DNA from: Chloranthus sessilifolius
Lineage: Eukaryota > Streptophyta > Magnoliopsida > Chloranthales > Chloranthaceae
Reading direction: 5' to 3'
NCBI GenBank assembly: GCA_021018995.1
Contig: CM037587.1
Span: forward strand, 90,579,251 to 90,643,250
Length of the DNA stretch: 64,000 bases
The notes beneath the pieces are model-generated. The model saw only the letters and a list, made by a program, of their open reading frames with translations, ran no database searches and was not told the origin of the DNA. Both the position numbers and the translations under genes were made by a program. Positions within the stretch are counted from its first letter, which is position 1, and every line of letters starts with the position of its first letter. Positions 21,604 to 33,330 of this stretch are shown piece by piece.

Positions 21604-22107
21604 GTGACGGTCTTGTATTTGGTGTGTAAATTGTACACTCAAGGATGGTGTACGACCATCCCATGGCTCTCCCTCGATGGGTCTTAAGTGATTGGCTCTC
21701 CCTCAATGGGGATTTTTTTTAAGTGATTGGGTGTCCATGGGTCTTAAGTGATTGGCTGAGAGTTGCTTCGGAGTGCGTCCTATACACATAATAGTCGTGT
21801 GCGGCACCAAGGTGTCGGCTTTGCGGCTCATGGGGTCTAGGGTTAGCTCCCATTCCAAATTGGATCCGCTAGATGATGGCTTCTATACATGGTTTGTGTC
21901 CTCGTGTATGGTTGGCACAAGGATGTGTGTGTGTGCAGGCCCACCTAAGGTTGCAGTGTAACCTATGTGTAATCTATAGCTAAATATATTGACCTCCATT
22001 TGGAATGGTTAATTTGAACTATTGACGGTATACGGTACATGGTGCCAGTCACCCCGGTACTGCGTATCGACACAATGTACAAGGTTTCTTAAACTCGGTG
22101 TATTACA

Positions 22108-22119
22108 TCCTCCCCCCTT
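22108..22119 (-). other. Polypurine tract of the Tekay element
   Basis: The minus strand reads AAGGGGGGAGGA immediately before the 3' LTR. This is the plus-strand primer used in reverse transcription and fixes the element's orientation. Confidence 0.9.
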
Positions 22120-22254
22120 AAGAAAATTTTCGTCCTCGAAAATTGACAAGGTCTATCGTTGTTGGAAATGTGCAGTCGGGTAGTATCCTTGATGGTAATC
22201 TACACCATGTCATTCTTAGCAATAATATCTGAGGTGTATAATCAATGTAACTAC

Positions 22255-22535
22255 GTGTAAAGGTATGTAACAGTGGTTAAACCATTTAAGGCATTGCAAA
22301 GGTATTCAAAATCTCTGGTAAACTAAAAATTTAACCAGTTGTTGAACTATTTAAAGCATTGCAAAGGTATACAAAATCACTGCTAAACTAAGAATTTAAA
22401 CCAGTCGTTGAACTATTTAAAGCATTGCAAAGGTATATAAAATCACTGCTAAACTAAGAATTTAAACCAGTCATTGAACTATTTAAAGCATTGCAAAGGT
22501 ATACAAAATCTCCGCTAAGCTAAAAATTTCATGTG
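22255..22535. repeat. 65-66 bp tandem repeat next to the polypurine tract
   Basis: About four and a half units contain aagcattgcaaaggtatac; the gcattgcaaa anchor recurs at 22291, 22356, 22422 and 22488. The middle units are nearly identical. It lies in the 3' untranslated part of the Tekay element. The rest of 22120-22950 shows no gene. Confidence 0.88.
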
Positions 22536-22950
22536 CGCACACTGCTATCTATCCTCTTCATTGTCAGTCAATCAAGGATTTGCGTTAATCAATACTTTGA
22601 TGGAAATTTCCATTGGAACTTTTAAGAAGGATAGGTGTAATTTTGTTCAAAGACCTAAAGGAGTGCAATCCAAATATTTTACTCTAATTAATTTGTATAT
22701 CGAATTGCAGGAAATATCACTGGTTATATTTTATGTAGCAGTTATACAAAAGGAGTTTGACTGATTACCCCTTTTCTTAGGATAGTCACTGACCCGGCTG
22801 CTCACCTGGTGGATTAATGGCTGGCACTTCATTGTGTGAAGGTCTCAAGGTGAATGGTTCAGCTTCTGAACCTTAAGCTTCCCCCGTAAACCCTGGAGTG
22901 TAAGGTGCGTTGGTCAGGTATGCCTTTTCCATAAGGCGCTGGTTGGGTAT

Positions 22951-24406
22951 TGATCAGTCACATAATTTATCATTTTATCACCCTTAACTTAGTGATGCTA
23001 GGCCATAGTTTGTTACTAACAAGTTGATGATGTACATATATTAGAAATAACCAGTAAAATAGAGTAAAAGTGTTAATATTCATCAAAATGAACTCAAAAA
23101 GTAATAAGAAAGACGATTGAGCAAAAAAGACGTTTTTTGCCTACTGAAAGCCAAAGAATCGTAATTTACGATTTTGTAAAAAGAGAGAAAAAGAAGAAAA
23201 ATGAAAAATCGTAATCCAGGGAATCGCCAACTGAGGAAGCTATGAAAGATAAAAAATTGTGATTAACGATTTTCTAAGAAAAAGAAGAAAATGAGAAATA
23301 GTGATTTGCGATTTTTCATAAAAGAAGTTTTCCTACTGTTGCTGTTGCTATTGATCACGTGCATATTACACTGCCATGAACAGAATTAGAAGATATATGA
23401 GATTAGAAGTCTGGTGAATCATGGATCTGAGAAGATTGATGAAGATAAGCTCTAAGAAATCTCGCTTGCTGAAATAAAGGAGAACAATCCAGAAGCACAT
23501 TTACCGTCTATGCATGGAAAGATAAATTAGGAATTAGAGTTTTATTAGGAATCTTTTGTTTTTAGTAGTTTCTTTTATTAGAATTAAAAGTCTTTGTAAA
23601 CCGACTCTTTATAATCTATAAATAAGCATTGAAGAATTTCAGCATCAATTGACTCCTGAGGTTGGATTTTCTTCCTATCACAATAGTGTACAATAGTTAG
23701 AGTAGATTAGATATCAGAAGTTTCTCAAGAATAATTGACTACTGCAATTGAGTGCTGAAGATTAGTGTAGATATCCTAGTTTCTCAAAAGCAATTGACGA
23801 CTGCGGCTGAGGGGTGAAAGATATATTTATTTGCTTTCTAGTTTAGATTTTATTTTCTTTTATTTACAGCTTTATAAACATCTTCAAGTTTTAATTTGAA
23901 TTGACGACTCAGGTTAGAATTTATAGATTAGTGTAACAAATTTTACTTTTCCATCTTCAGTTTTTTAAGGTTTGATTGACGCCCAGATTTTAGAAAGTTG
24001 TTGATTAGATTAAATCTGTATTGATAGGATCTTAGACTTGATTGACGATCAATGCTAAAAAATTAGAGATTTAGTATAATGGTACTATTTATTTTCATAA
24101 ATATCCGATAGCTAAAGATTGGGATTGACGACCTCAATCTGAAGAAGGAAATTTAGGATTTATTTTATGCATTTTAGATTAGAAACCATTCTTTTATTCA
24201 TATTTCTCTAGTAGATTAGATCTTAAAGGTAAATAGAAGTTTCTAAGATAAGAATTTAAATAGAAGATATAGATAAGAAGTAATTAGATAAATAAACTTC
24301 CTCGTGGGAACGATCCTATGCTAGTACTATGATTTCCATTGTGCGCTTGCAATAGGTTAAGACTTGAGTTTAAACACAATTTTAATATACATAACAAGAT
24401 TGACCA
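22951..24406 (+). repeat. 5' LTR of the LARD-like element
   Basis: It is collinear with 27422-28897 throughout. It contains a word cluster (aatcgtaatttacgatt type, 23155-23310), a TATA box (TATAAATA, 23617-23624) and, downstream, seven copies of an ATTGAC(G) motif (about 23646-24140). Confidence 0.9.
23646..24140 (+). repeat. Iterated ATTGACGAC motif downstream of the TATA box
   Basis: Copies lie at about 23646, 23731, 23791, 23899, 23975, 24038 and 24121, mostly attgacgac or attgacgcc. They repeat in the second LTR from about 28140. The core contains TTGAC (W-box-like) and TGACG (bZIP as-1-like); a regulatory role is inference. Confidence 0.6.
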
Positions 24407-24412
24407 AGTTTT

Positions 24413-24430
24413 TGGCGCCGCTGCCGGGGA
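24413..24430 (+). other. Primer binding site, Athila type
   Basis: TGGCGCCGCTGCCGGGGA lies 6 bp after the LTR end. This is the primer type I associate with tRNA-Asp in Athila elements (from memory). The Athila-like element at 55756 has TGGCACCGTTGCCGGGGA at the same place. Confidence 0.8.
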
Positions 24431-24765
24431 AGCGGAATTTATCTTTATTTCTATTTTTATCTGATATTTTTATTCTTTGAAAAACCAATATTTATCTTTC
24501 TCTTTTATATTTGTTTATATTTTTATTCTTCTTTGATCACTTCTTAATCTTTTGCAGGTTTATTCAGAGTAGCGAATCAAAAGTTTCTAACTTCTACCGG
24601 CCACGGTATTTAGAAACCCAGATTTATTTCTCTCCCTGCTCTCCAAAATAAAAATCATATAAAGTTAAAGCCATAAAATATAAGTAGTTATGCTCAAATT
24701 CATCTCAACACCTTTCATGTATACATACGCTACAAATACTCTGCTACCGTATCATTATCCATCAT

Positions 24766-25293
24766 ATGAATTCTTCGATATCATCACACATAATAAATAG
24801 AACGACGCTTTATATTTATTTCAGCCGATGTCCAATTTATAGCCAACTAACTTTCTGTAGAATCATTATGACAATTAAGTTCGAAAGGATGAGAAAATTT
24901 AAAACGACGATTCGTACTCCATCATCCAAGCACTTAAAATACGGTAGCAGTTCATCATTCCTTCTCGTCCCCACCAGCCCATTCTTACCCATGACAAACG
25001 ACAAAATCAACTATAACCCAATAAAATTCTTTCCAGTATGGGAGGACTCACCACCACCACCAAAGTCAGATCCTATGCAGTTCCTGTGGGACGAGTATGA
25101 GAAAGTTCAGAAGATTTTGGTAAAGGAAGAAAATAAAAAAAGAAGAAAAAAAGAAAGAGGGAACGACTTGCCTCTTCTGACACACCTCCCATCTTCACCT
25201 CCTCTTCCCCTCAGCCACCGCCCCTTGTTTCTCCCTAATCTCAGCTATCCCCCTTACTGGCTTGCAGTTCCTCTACCAAGGGTAGCAAGGTGA
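24766..25293 (+). pseudogene. Possible decayed ORF in the LARD-like element
   Basis: A 175-codon open frame includes a FPVWEDSPPPPKSDPMQFLW segment, a lysine-rich patch (KKRRKKERG) and a Pro/Ser-rich end. I do not recognise a family. Its position just after the primer site is where gag would lie, and the composition is more protein-like than the AT-rich surroundings, but no capsid motif is present. It could be a chance frame. Confidence 0.25.
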
Positions 25294-27421
25294 GGACATC
25301 CCGGAGCCAGGAAGGCAACCCATTTTTGACGGGATAATTTTTGAGGAAGCTGGAGGACTAATCTTCATTGAAGATTTCTCTCGAATGTTGCTACCAGTGT
25401 CTTAGTTTAGTGTGTATCTAGATTTTTCCTATGATTTATTTGATGTAATTAATTTTCTTTCCATGTTTCTATAATTAGTTCATATATATATATATATAAA
25501 AAGACAAATATATAACTTTATTTCTTTAATGTCTTTGCTATTTTTACTAACAGTGTTACTAACATCTAACATTTTCTATTAAAACCGGTAGTATTTTTCT
25601 CCTAAGTTTGGGGGAAGATTTTCGATTCTTTTTGTAGATTATAAACCTGCTGCATTACCCAGTAATAGATAATATTTTTCTTGTATGTCCCTTGTTTTGC
25701 ACAATGAGGATATTATCCTATTTAAGTTTGGGGGGATATATATATCATTTTTGAAAATATAATATATTAGTATAGTTTTTTTAGTTAATCATTATATGAG
25801 ATTTATAAAGAAAAATATGACAATCCGAAATTCTTGGCAATCCATCATAGTAGTAGTTCAAAATTAAAATAGAAATAGTTACAATTCAAAGTAAAGCATC
25901 TCTAGAACACTGTATCAGGAGAATATTTGAAACTATACGATTGATCTGAACTGTATATATATTAGATTATAGTTTCAAAATCATATAATCAGTGAGCTAT
26001 AGAGCCTATTTCCTCTTTTATTCTGAGAAAGAGAGACTATTTTTATTTATGTTAAATTTCATTGAACTTCTCTATTATTAATCTCATATTGTTGAACTTA
26101 GAATCAAGATATTCTATAAATATGATGATTTATTTGTTTAAAATTGTCTAATGAATATATCAAAGTAATAAGAGATCCATATTAGTAAATCGTGAAAATG
26201 ATCAAGGGCCATCTTTTGTTAAACTAAAGCCAAAATTTCAAAAATATCAAAATATTTTATCTTTTGAATCCATATTAGAAGCCTAAAATGAATTTTTTTG
26301 TACTAAAAATTTATAAATCTTTAACCATATGTACTATCCAAAGCTTTCTATCCTTTGACCCTTACAATTTCTTAGAGTTTAGAATGTAAAAAGAATAGGA
26401 GAAGAGGGAGTGAAAGGAGTACATGCGTAACAAATAAAAGATTTGCTGAAAAGGGTACAAGTAAAAAGAAATGCAATTGTATGAAAATATGGGAAACGAA
26501 AAAGAAATCATAAAAGATGATTCTATGAAAAAGAGAAGCAAAATGCTTCCAACTAGAAAAAAAAAGGGATTTTTACTAGAAAAGAAATGGGAAGAAGTTA
26601 TCCAAAATAAGAATACTTACTGAAGCTGAACAATATAGAAGAAGAAGAGAAGAGCTAAATTCTCAGAAATAATTTTGAATCCTCTTTACTATTTTCTTTG
26701 AAACCTTCCAAAAACTCAAAGCCCTATTACAAGCTGAAGGAAAGACCTTTGTGATTTACGATTTGTGAAAATATGAGTCTAGTAGAGATATATAAAATAA
26801 ATATTATGAATAAATAAAGAAATTATATGAACAAAATTGATTATCTTTTCCATAAGATTCATCTTCTTAGCTAATTGTCCGATGAAATTTTCATTTATAT
26901 CTACAAATATTATGAGAATCCGAAAATTTTTTATTATTTTTGAGAGTATGCTAATAAGTGAGAGTTTGGATGAAAATATTTTCTAAAAACTATAATTTAA
27001 AAAAATCTATGATGAATAAACTTTTCACTGATATGCACACACTCCATGCTATACGGAATTAAAATTATTGAGTTCTGATAGAGGATGATTATGATGATGG
27101 AAAGTTAAGGGTAAAAGATTTAAAAATTTAAAAAAATAATGCATATATAATGATTGACTGGGAATTAGTATATAAAATCTATATTTTGAAAAGAAATTAG
27201 TATTTTGAAAAAACCAAAAATATTTGAAGTTTGTAAGTAACTTTACTGAAAACCTTTAGGAGAGTACAACTCCTCCGCTAGGGATCACCTAGGGGTTTAA
27301 AGGCTTGTTGTATCTGCTAAATGCAATCGTGCTCCTTGCGAAAGTGGCAGTTAAATTTATAGTTTATATATTTTATGTTTTCTTGTTTGCTAGGGACTAG
27401 AAAAAATTAAGTTTGGAGGTG
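25294..27421 (+). other. AT-rich non-coding internal region with repeated AAGTTTGGGGG
   Basis: No coding potential is seen. The purine-rich phrase aagtttgggggaagat occurs at about 25594, aagtttggggggatat at about 25724 and aagtttggaggtg just before the 3' LTR (27409-27421). The last is the probable polypurine tract; the first two are internal copies. The gtgatttacgattt word also occurs at about 26751. Confidence 0.6.
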
Positions 27422-28897
27422 TGACCAGTCACATAATTTATCATTTTATCACTCTTACCTTAGTGATATTAGGCCATAGTTTGTTACTAATAAGTTGATG
27501 ATATGCAGATATTAGAGATAACCAGCAAAATAGAGTAAAAGTGTTAATATTTATCAAAATGAACTCAAAAAGCAATAAGAAAGACGATTGAGCGAAAAAG
27601 ACATTTTCCGTCTACTGAAAGCCAGATAATCGTAATTTACGATTCTTCAAAATGAGAGAATAAGAAAAAAGTGAAAAATAGTAATCCAGAGAATTGTCAA
27701 CTGAGGAAGCTATGAAAGATAGAAAATTATGATTAACGATTTTCTAAGAAAAAGAAGAAAATGAAAAATTATGGTTTGCGATTTCCCAGAAAAGAAGCTT
27801 TCCTACTGTTGCTGTTGCTGTTGATCACATGCAAATTACACTGTCATGAACATAATTAGAAGATATATGAGATTAGAAGTCTGGTGAATCACGAATCTGA
27901 GAAGATTGATGAAGATAAGCTCTAGGAAATCTCGATTGCTGAAATAAAGGAGAACAATCCAGAAGTACATCTTCCGTCTAAGCAAGGAAAGATAAAATTA
28001 GGAATTAGAATTTTATTAGGAATCTTTTATTTTTAGTAGTTTCTTTTATTAGAATTAGAAATTTTTGTAAACCGACTCCTTATGATCTATAAATAAGAGA
28101 GCTTGATATAGGAATAAGCATCAAAAAATTTCAGCATCAATTGACGCTTGAGGTTAGATTTTCTTCTGATCAAAGTAGTGTAGAATAGTTAGAGTAGATT
28201 AGATATCAAAAATTTCTCAAGAGCAATTGACGACTGCAATTGAGTGCTGAAGATTAGTGTAGATATCCTAGTTTCTCAGAAGCAATTGATGACTGCGGCT
28301 AAGGGGTGAAAGATATATTTATTTGCTTTCTAGTTTAAATTTTATTTTCTTTTATTTACAACTTTGTAAACATCTTCAAAATTTAATTTGAATTGACGAC
28401 TCAGATTAGAATTTGCAGATTAGTATAACGGTTTTTACTTTTCCATCTTTAGTTTTCTAAGGTTTATTAACGCCCAGATTTTAGAAAGTTGTTAATTAGA
28501 TTAAATCTGTATTGATAGGATCTTAGACTTGATTGACGACTAATGCTAAGAAACTAGAGATATGGTGTAACGGTACTGCTTATTTTTATAAATATCCGAT
28601 AGCTGAAGATTGGGATTGACAACCTCAATCTGAAGAAGGAAGATTTAAGATTTATTTTATGTATTTTAGATTAGAAACCATTCTTTTATTCATATTTCTC
28701 CAGTAGATTAGATCTTAAAGGTAAATAAAAGTTTTTAAGATAATAATATAAATAGAATATATAGATAAGAAGTAATTAGATAAATAAAATTTCTCGTGGG
28801 AACGATCTTATGCTAGTACTATGATTTCCATTGTGCGCTTACAATAGGTTAAGACTTGAGTTTAAACATATTTTAATATACATAACAAGATCGACTA
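27422..28897 (+). repeat. 3' LTR of the LARD-like element
   Basis: 1,476 bp, matching 22951-24406 with small indels, including an extra gagagcttgatataggaata phrase near 28098 that the 5' LTR lacks. A TATA box copy lies at 28088-28095. Confidence 0.9.
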
Positions 28898-28902
28898 GGT
28901 AC

Positions 28903-29400
28903 ACCTTGTTGCATCCCAGCGGAGGAAAGAGAATCTTCGAGGAAGAAATGCGCTCCCGTGGCGGTTTCGGTGGCTGCAATGGCGATCTCCATTGACAGGG
29001 AGAGAAATCCGCCGGAGAAGACAAGGAGAAAAGAAAAGCCCCAAAACCACCCCAAGCTGATTCGCGCTAAAAAAATAAGGGAAAGAGGATTTCAGAATCA
29101 TTAAATACTCAGAGGGTCGCCCGGCGATGCATAAATGTCGCCCGGGCGAGATTTATTAACTCAAAAGCGCCTTAAAAGTTCCCTGGGCTAAAATTGAGTC
29201 TTTTTTTTTTTTTGCCTCGAGAGGATGCTGAAGATGTTGCCCAGGCGAGTTTTGAGGCCCACTAGGCAGTTTTTGCTTTGTTTCTTTCATTTCTCAGGCT
29301 TCATCCAGAGTCCTTTTATTAACCTGCATTGAATCCTATCCACATAACATTAATAACCCATACTCCATACCATTTTGAACTTGTGCAATAGGATTTTGTG
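28903..29400 (-). repeat. Possible fragment of another Tekay-type LTR
   Basis: This stretch lies between the LARD-like insertion and the chromodomain end. It contains gcccgggcgag-type words at about 29113, 29140 and 29240 and a purine-rich leader (28920-29090) like the leaders of the Tekay-type LTRs. It is more GC-rich than its neighbours. Short minus-strand open frames here show no protein family. 29400-29536 shows nothing recognisable. Confidence 0.35.
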
Positions 29401-29536
29401 CAACTATACAAGTAATACCACTTTATTTTGTGCAACTATAGAAGAAAGTGGGCTGGGTGTGATTTTATTTTGATGACTGTCTTTTGTATTCATTTTATGA
29501 AAATTGACAACACCATACAGTTTCTAACTTAAGGAC

Positions 29537-30020
29537 TCATTCTTGTACAATTACCCATGCTAGTAAATGGAAATATGCAATGAGTACATCTGATGAAAAT
29601 TTCAAAACTTGCGTAACCAGTTCTAGTAGCACCTTTGTAGTAACCACTTCATCCAAAGAGGTGGGGTAATGATCATGAATCTTGGCTTCGCGCTCCCATG
29701 TCGCTTCGGCGGTGGAGTGGTTATGCCATTTCACTAGGACAAGAGGAATGCGCTTTGTCCTCAACACTTGTTCTTTGCGATCCAATATATTGACCGGCTC
29801 TTCGGGCAACGTTAAGTCTTTCTGGACTTCAATCGGTGAGTAGTCTAATACGTGTGTCAGGTCGTGTATGTACTTGTGTAACATCGACATGTGAAAGACA
29901 TCGTGCACGCTTGACAATTGTGGCGGCAAGGTGAGTCAATAGGAGACTTCGCCAACACGGCCTAAGATTTAAAATGGTTTGATGTAGTGAGGACTTAATT
30001 TTCTGTGCTTTTTGAAGCAC
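29537..30020 (-). pseudogene. Tekay integrase C-terminus and chromodomain
   Basis: The frame ending at 29537 begins with the integrase C-terminal motif PPQLSSVHDVFHMSMLHKY. It continues with ILDRKEQVLRTKRIPLVLVK, then WHNHSTAEATWEREAKIHDH. This is the Tekay-type chromodomain, with the conserved LVKWHN...EATWE core and a reduced aromatic cage. It would direct integration toward heterochromatin. A frameshift and stops separate it from the integrase core upstream. Confidence 0.85.
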
Positions 30021-30119
30021 ATGATCCCTTTAGTTGGCGAGATTTTAGGAATAAGTGATCCCCCACCTGAAAATAACTCAAGTATTAGTACCATACGCGG
30101 TGAAATGCCAATTTTTAAA

Positions 30120-31110
30120 CACTCAAAGATTCAGCCTACCTGAAAGTCGACATTGGTTCTTTTGAGATCGGCATAACTTTTCTACCGGCTTTGAGCAACC
30201 TTTAACCATTCATGAATGACTCGAACAGTCTCATTTGTACTTTCGATTAACTCCGGCCCCAACAACACACACTCTTCGACTTCTTCCCAGTTAACTAGAG
30301 ATTTACACCGGCGACCGTAGAGTGCCTCGAATGGAGCCATACCGATACTTGATTAAAAACTGTTGTTGTATGTGAATTCGGTCAAGGGAAAGTGTTTGTC
30401 CCATGATCCTTAGAAATCTAGCATACAGGCTCTCAGCATATCTTTGATGACTTGATTCACCCTTTTTGTTTACCTGTCGGTTTGGGGGTGGAATGCTGAG
30501 CTAAATTCTAACTTGGAACCCATTCCCTCTTGGAATCTCTGCCAAAATTGAGATGTGTAGAGTGGATCTTGGTCTGATACAATACTGGAGGGTATGCCTT
30601 GCAATTGAACTATCTCCCTCAAATAAATTTCTGTAAGTTTAGCAGTTGTACACTTTGTGTTGTACGGTAAGAAGTGAGCAGATTTGGTTAAATGGTCAAC
30701 AATCACCCAAATTGCATTGTAACCCTTTTGTGTTCTTGGCAGCCCAAGTATAAAGTCCATGGATATGTTCTCCCATTTCCACTCGGGAATTGGTAGTGGC
30801 TGTAGTAGGCTTGTCGGGTGTCGATGGTCAACCTTGCCTTGCTGGCAAACGAAACATTTTGCAACGTGCTCTGCAATATCTCTCTTTATTCCTTTCCACC
30901 AAAAATTCTTTTTAAGATCCTAGTACATTTTGGTGTTGCTCAGATGTATGGTGTACATAGACTTATGGGCTTCTTCTAATACTTCATGCCTCAGCTCATC
31001 ATCAGTCGGTACACATACCCATCCCCTGAACGTCAAGGACCTGTCATTCTTTATCGAGAAATCCGGGTGAATTCCACTGAGCACTCCTTGTTTGATTGCC
31101 ATGAGTTCTA
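30120..31110 (-). pseudogene. Tekay integrase
   Basis: The HHCC zinc-binding domain is at 31102-30800: LRHEVLEEAHKSMYTIHLS gives both histidines and CFVC gives the cysteines. A TAG stop follows the NTKMY segment (about 30920). The core begins with MDFILGLPRTQKGYNAIWVI (30760) and has the second aspartate in SIVSDQDPLY. After HPQTDR there is a stop, and the residue at the catalytic glutamate position reads lysine (TKR in place of the usual SER or TER). It is inactive in at least three ways. Confidence 0.87.
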
Positions 31111-31153
31111 CATCTGACGTTTGGAGTTCTATGATCCTTTCGAAGAGTGTTGA

Positions 31154-32480
31154 TTAGGTCTTAATACTAGCTATCAGAGCTCTAAATTCGCTCGTCTCAA
31201 ATGTGGTGTTACATGAGGCTAAGTCTTCAAATAGCTGCCATCTGTGCGTCCTTGCCACGAGGTGTGCCAGCTGAGTAGATGATTTCCGGCTTAAGGCATC
31301 AGCTACCATGTTTGCCTTCCCTGGATGGTATTGTATTGAGCAGTCATAGTCTTTCAGTGACTCCATCCATCTCCTCTGCCTTAAATTTAGATCTCTTTGT
31401 GTGAAGAGATATTTCAAGCTTTTGTGATAAGTGAAGATTTGAAATGTTTCACCATATAGGTAGTGTCTCTAGGTCTTCAAGGCAAAAATAATAGCTGCTA
31501 ATTCTAGATCGTGAGTAGGATAATTTTTCTCATGGTCTTTTAGTTGTCTTGACCCTTATGCTACTACTCTTTCATGCTGGTTCAATATGCAGCCTAATCC
31601 TGTGTGAGAAGCATCAGTAAATACTACAAATCCTTCGTTGTCATTTGGTATGGTAAGCACGGGTGCAGACGTCAATCTTTGCTTGAACTCTTGAAAGCTC
31701 TTCTCACATGCTTAAGTCCACTCAAATTTGATGTTCTTTCTAGTGATTTGGGTGAGTGGTCCTACAATCTTCGAGAATCCTTCCATAAATCTGTGATAGT
31801 AGCCGGCGAGTCTGAGAAAACTACGAATCTCAATGACAGTCTTAGACTGTTCCCAATTTACTACAACTTCAACCTTGGATGGATCTACTGTTACACCTGA
31901 TTCTAAGATGATGTGTCTCAGAAAGCTCACCTGCTCCAACCAGAATTTGCATTTACTGAGATTTGCATATAAATGATGGTCTCGGAGTGTCTGGAGTGCT
32001 AATCGCAGATGCTACTCGTGCTCTTCTCTCATCTTGGAATAGATGAGTATATCATCTATAAAAACCATGATGAATTGGTGCTTGAATACCAGATTCATAA
32101 GATCCATGAAGGATGCAGGTGCATTGGTCAGCCCAAATGGCATTACGAGGAACTCGTAATGGTCCTACCTTGTGCGGAAGGCTGTTTTGGGGACATCTTC
32201 ATCTCACCTTCATTTGATGGTAACCCGACCGTAGGTCTATCTCAGAGAAGAATTTTGGTCCTTGCAACTGGTCAAATAGGTCATCTATTCTAATGAGTGG
32301 ATACTGATTCTTTATGGTCAACTTGTTCAACTGTCGATAATCTATGCACAATCGCATCGAACCATCCTTCTTTTTGACGAACAACACTGGTGCTCCCCAT
32401 GGAGACGCACTCAGTTGAATGAATCCCTTATAGAGTAACTCTTACAACTGCTCCGTTAACTCTTTTAACTCAGCCAGTGC
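31154..32480 (-). pseudogene. Tekay reverse transcriptase and RNase H
   Basis: RT fingers and palm are recognised by [20 protein letters not shown] (32387-32199), then [15 protein letters not shown]. After a frameshift come [12 protein letters not shown] and the catalytic [10 protein letters not shown] near 32050. RNase H follows: FTDASHTGLGC near 31640, HDLELAAI, and [16 protein letters not shown] at about 31310. Stops occur between RT and RNase H and inside RNase H. The protein copied element RNA to DNA in the particle; this copy cannot. Confidence 0.88.
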
Positions 32481-32483
32481 CAT

Positions 32484-33121
32484 TCAGTATGGAGCCTTCG
32501 ATACTGGTTCTGTGCCTGGAGCTAAGTCGACTGCAAATTCGACTTCTCTTTCTGGCAGTAAACCCGGTAGCTCCTCAAGGAATACATCAAGAAACTTGCA
32601 GATGATCGGGATGTTGGCAATGTCAACCATCTCATCCTTTCGTCCTTGTATGAAGGTAAGGTACCCTTGGCATCCCTTATTGATCAGTCGTTTGGCTCGA
32701 ATTACAGATATAAAGGGTGCGACGACCGGTTGAATGCTAAAAAATATGAATGGCCTCTCCTTCTTGGGATAGAGAGTGACTGTCTTCTCTAAGCAATCTA
32801 CCTTGGCTCGAATTTGGTTAGCCAATCCATGCTGAGTATTGCATCAAATCCTTGCATTTCAAGCAGGATTAGATCAATTGTAGTTTGGCGGTGTGCCTTG
32901 GTGACAACAATCGATCGGCATATTGTATTCGTACTCACTAAACTTCTCGTTGGTGTAGAGATAGCTAAGACAAAATCTAGGGGTTCAGGTGTGTAGCCGA
33001 TCTCCCTGGCAAAGGTTAGTGTAATAAATGAGTGTGTAGACCCTGGGTCTATCAACACTAGGGCCTTATAGCCACATATATCCTTTTGTTTACTCAAGCG
33101 AATGACACCTAGATTAAACAC
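32484..33121 (-). pseudogene. Tekay protease and protease-RT linker
   Basis: The aspartic protease active site LIDPGSTHSFI is intact (about 33050), and the flap-end motif FDAILSMDWL is at 32830. The chain continues through a linker with CLEKTVTLYPK and EELPGLLPEREVEFAVDLAP, the standard lead-in to RT. A frame change lies near 32800-32825. It was part of the pol polyprotein. Confidence 0.88.
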
Positions 33122-33330
33122 ATATTTAAAATTAGTCGTATGTATGACGAGTTATAGTACAAGGTGTAATAATTCTAGTGATCTTTTTTTTGCACCTTTT
33201 CGTCTAAAAAACAAAGGAATAGATTGACAACCCAAGTAAAGATCATATCTTGTATGACCTTATTGCTGGCTTCGGCATCATGTGCGGAGATTGCATATGC
33301 CCGACCTTGCATCGTGGATCGCGTAGCTCT

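Larger units (their letters stand above)
19207..22107 (-). repeat. 3' LTR of the Tekay element
   Basis: 2,901 bp, TG...CA. It is collinear with 36909-39824, with scattered substitutions and small indels. In + order it carries the covarying hairpin (19491-19510), the tgtagctatgatgtatagtcg block (19702-19725), a 44-bp minisatellite (20002-20225), CpG words (20760-21030) and a TATA box on the minus strand (21597-21603). Confidence 0.95.
22951..28897 (+). mobile_element. Non-autonomous LTR retroelement (LARD-like) with Athila-type primer site
   Basis: LTRs at 22951-24406 and 27422-28897 (about 1.46-1.48 kb) start TGATCAGTCACA or TGACCAGTCACA and end GATTGACCA or GATCGACTA. They are flanked by GGTAT (22946-22950) and GGTAC (28898-28902), a 5-bp duplication with one mismatch. 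The internal region (24407-27421) has no gag or pol. It keeps the primer site and a purine-rich 3' end, as expected of a large derivative moved in trans by an Athila relative. It lies inside the Tekay 3' region in the opposite orientation. Confidence 0.9.

Noticed and set aside
28839-29101. Three overlapping minus-strand frames of 60-68 codons
   Set aside because: They span the LARD LTR end and an LTR-like leader and show no family.
31604-32293. Plus-strand frames over the Tekay RT/RNase H
   Set aside because: They are antisense shadows of pol.
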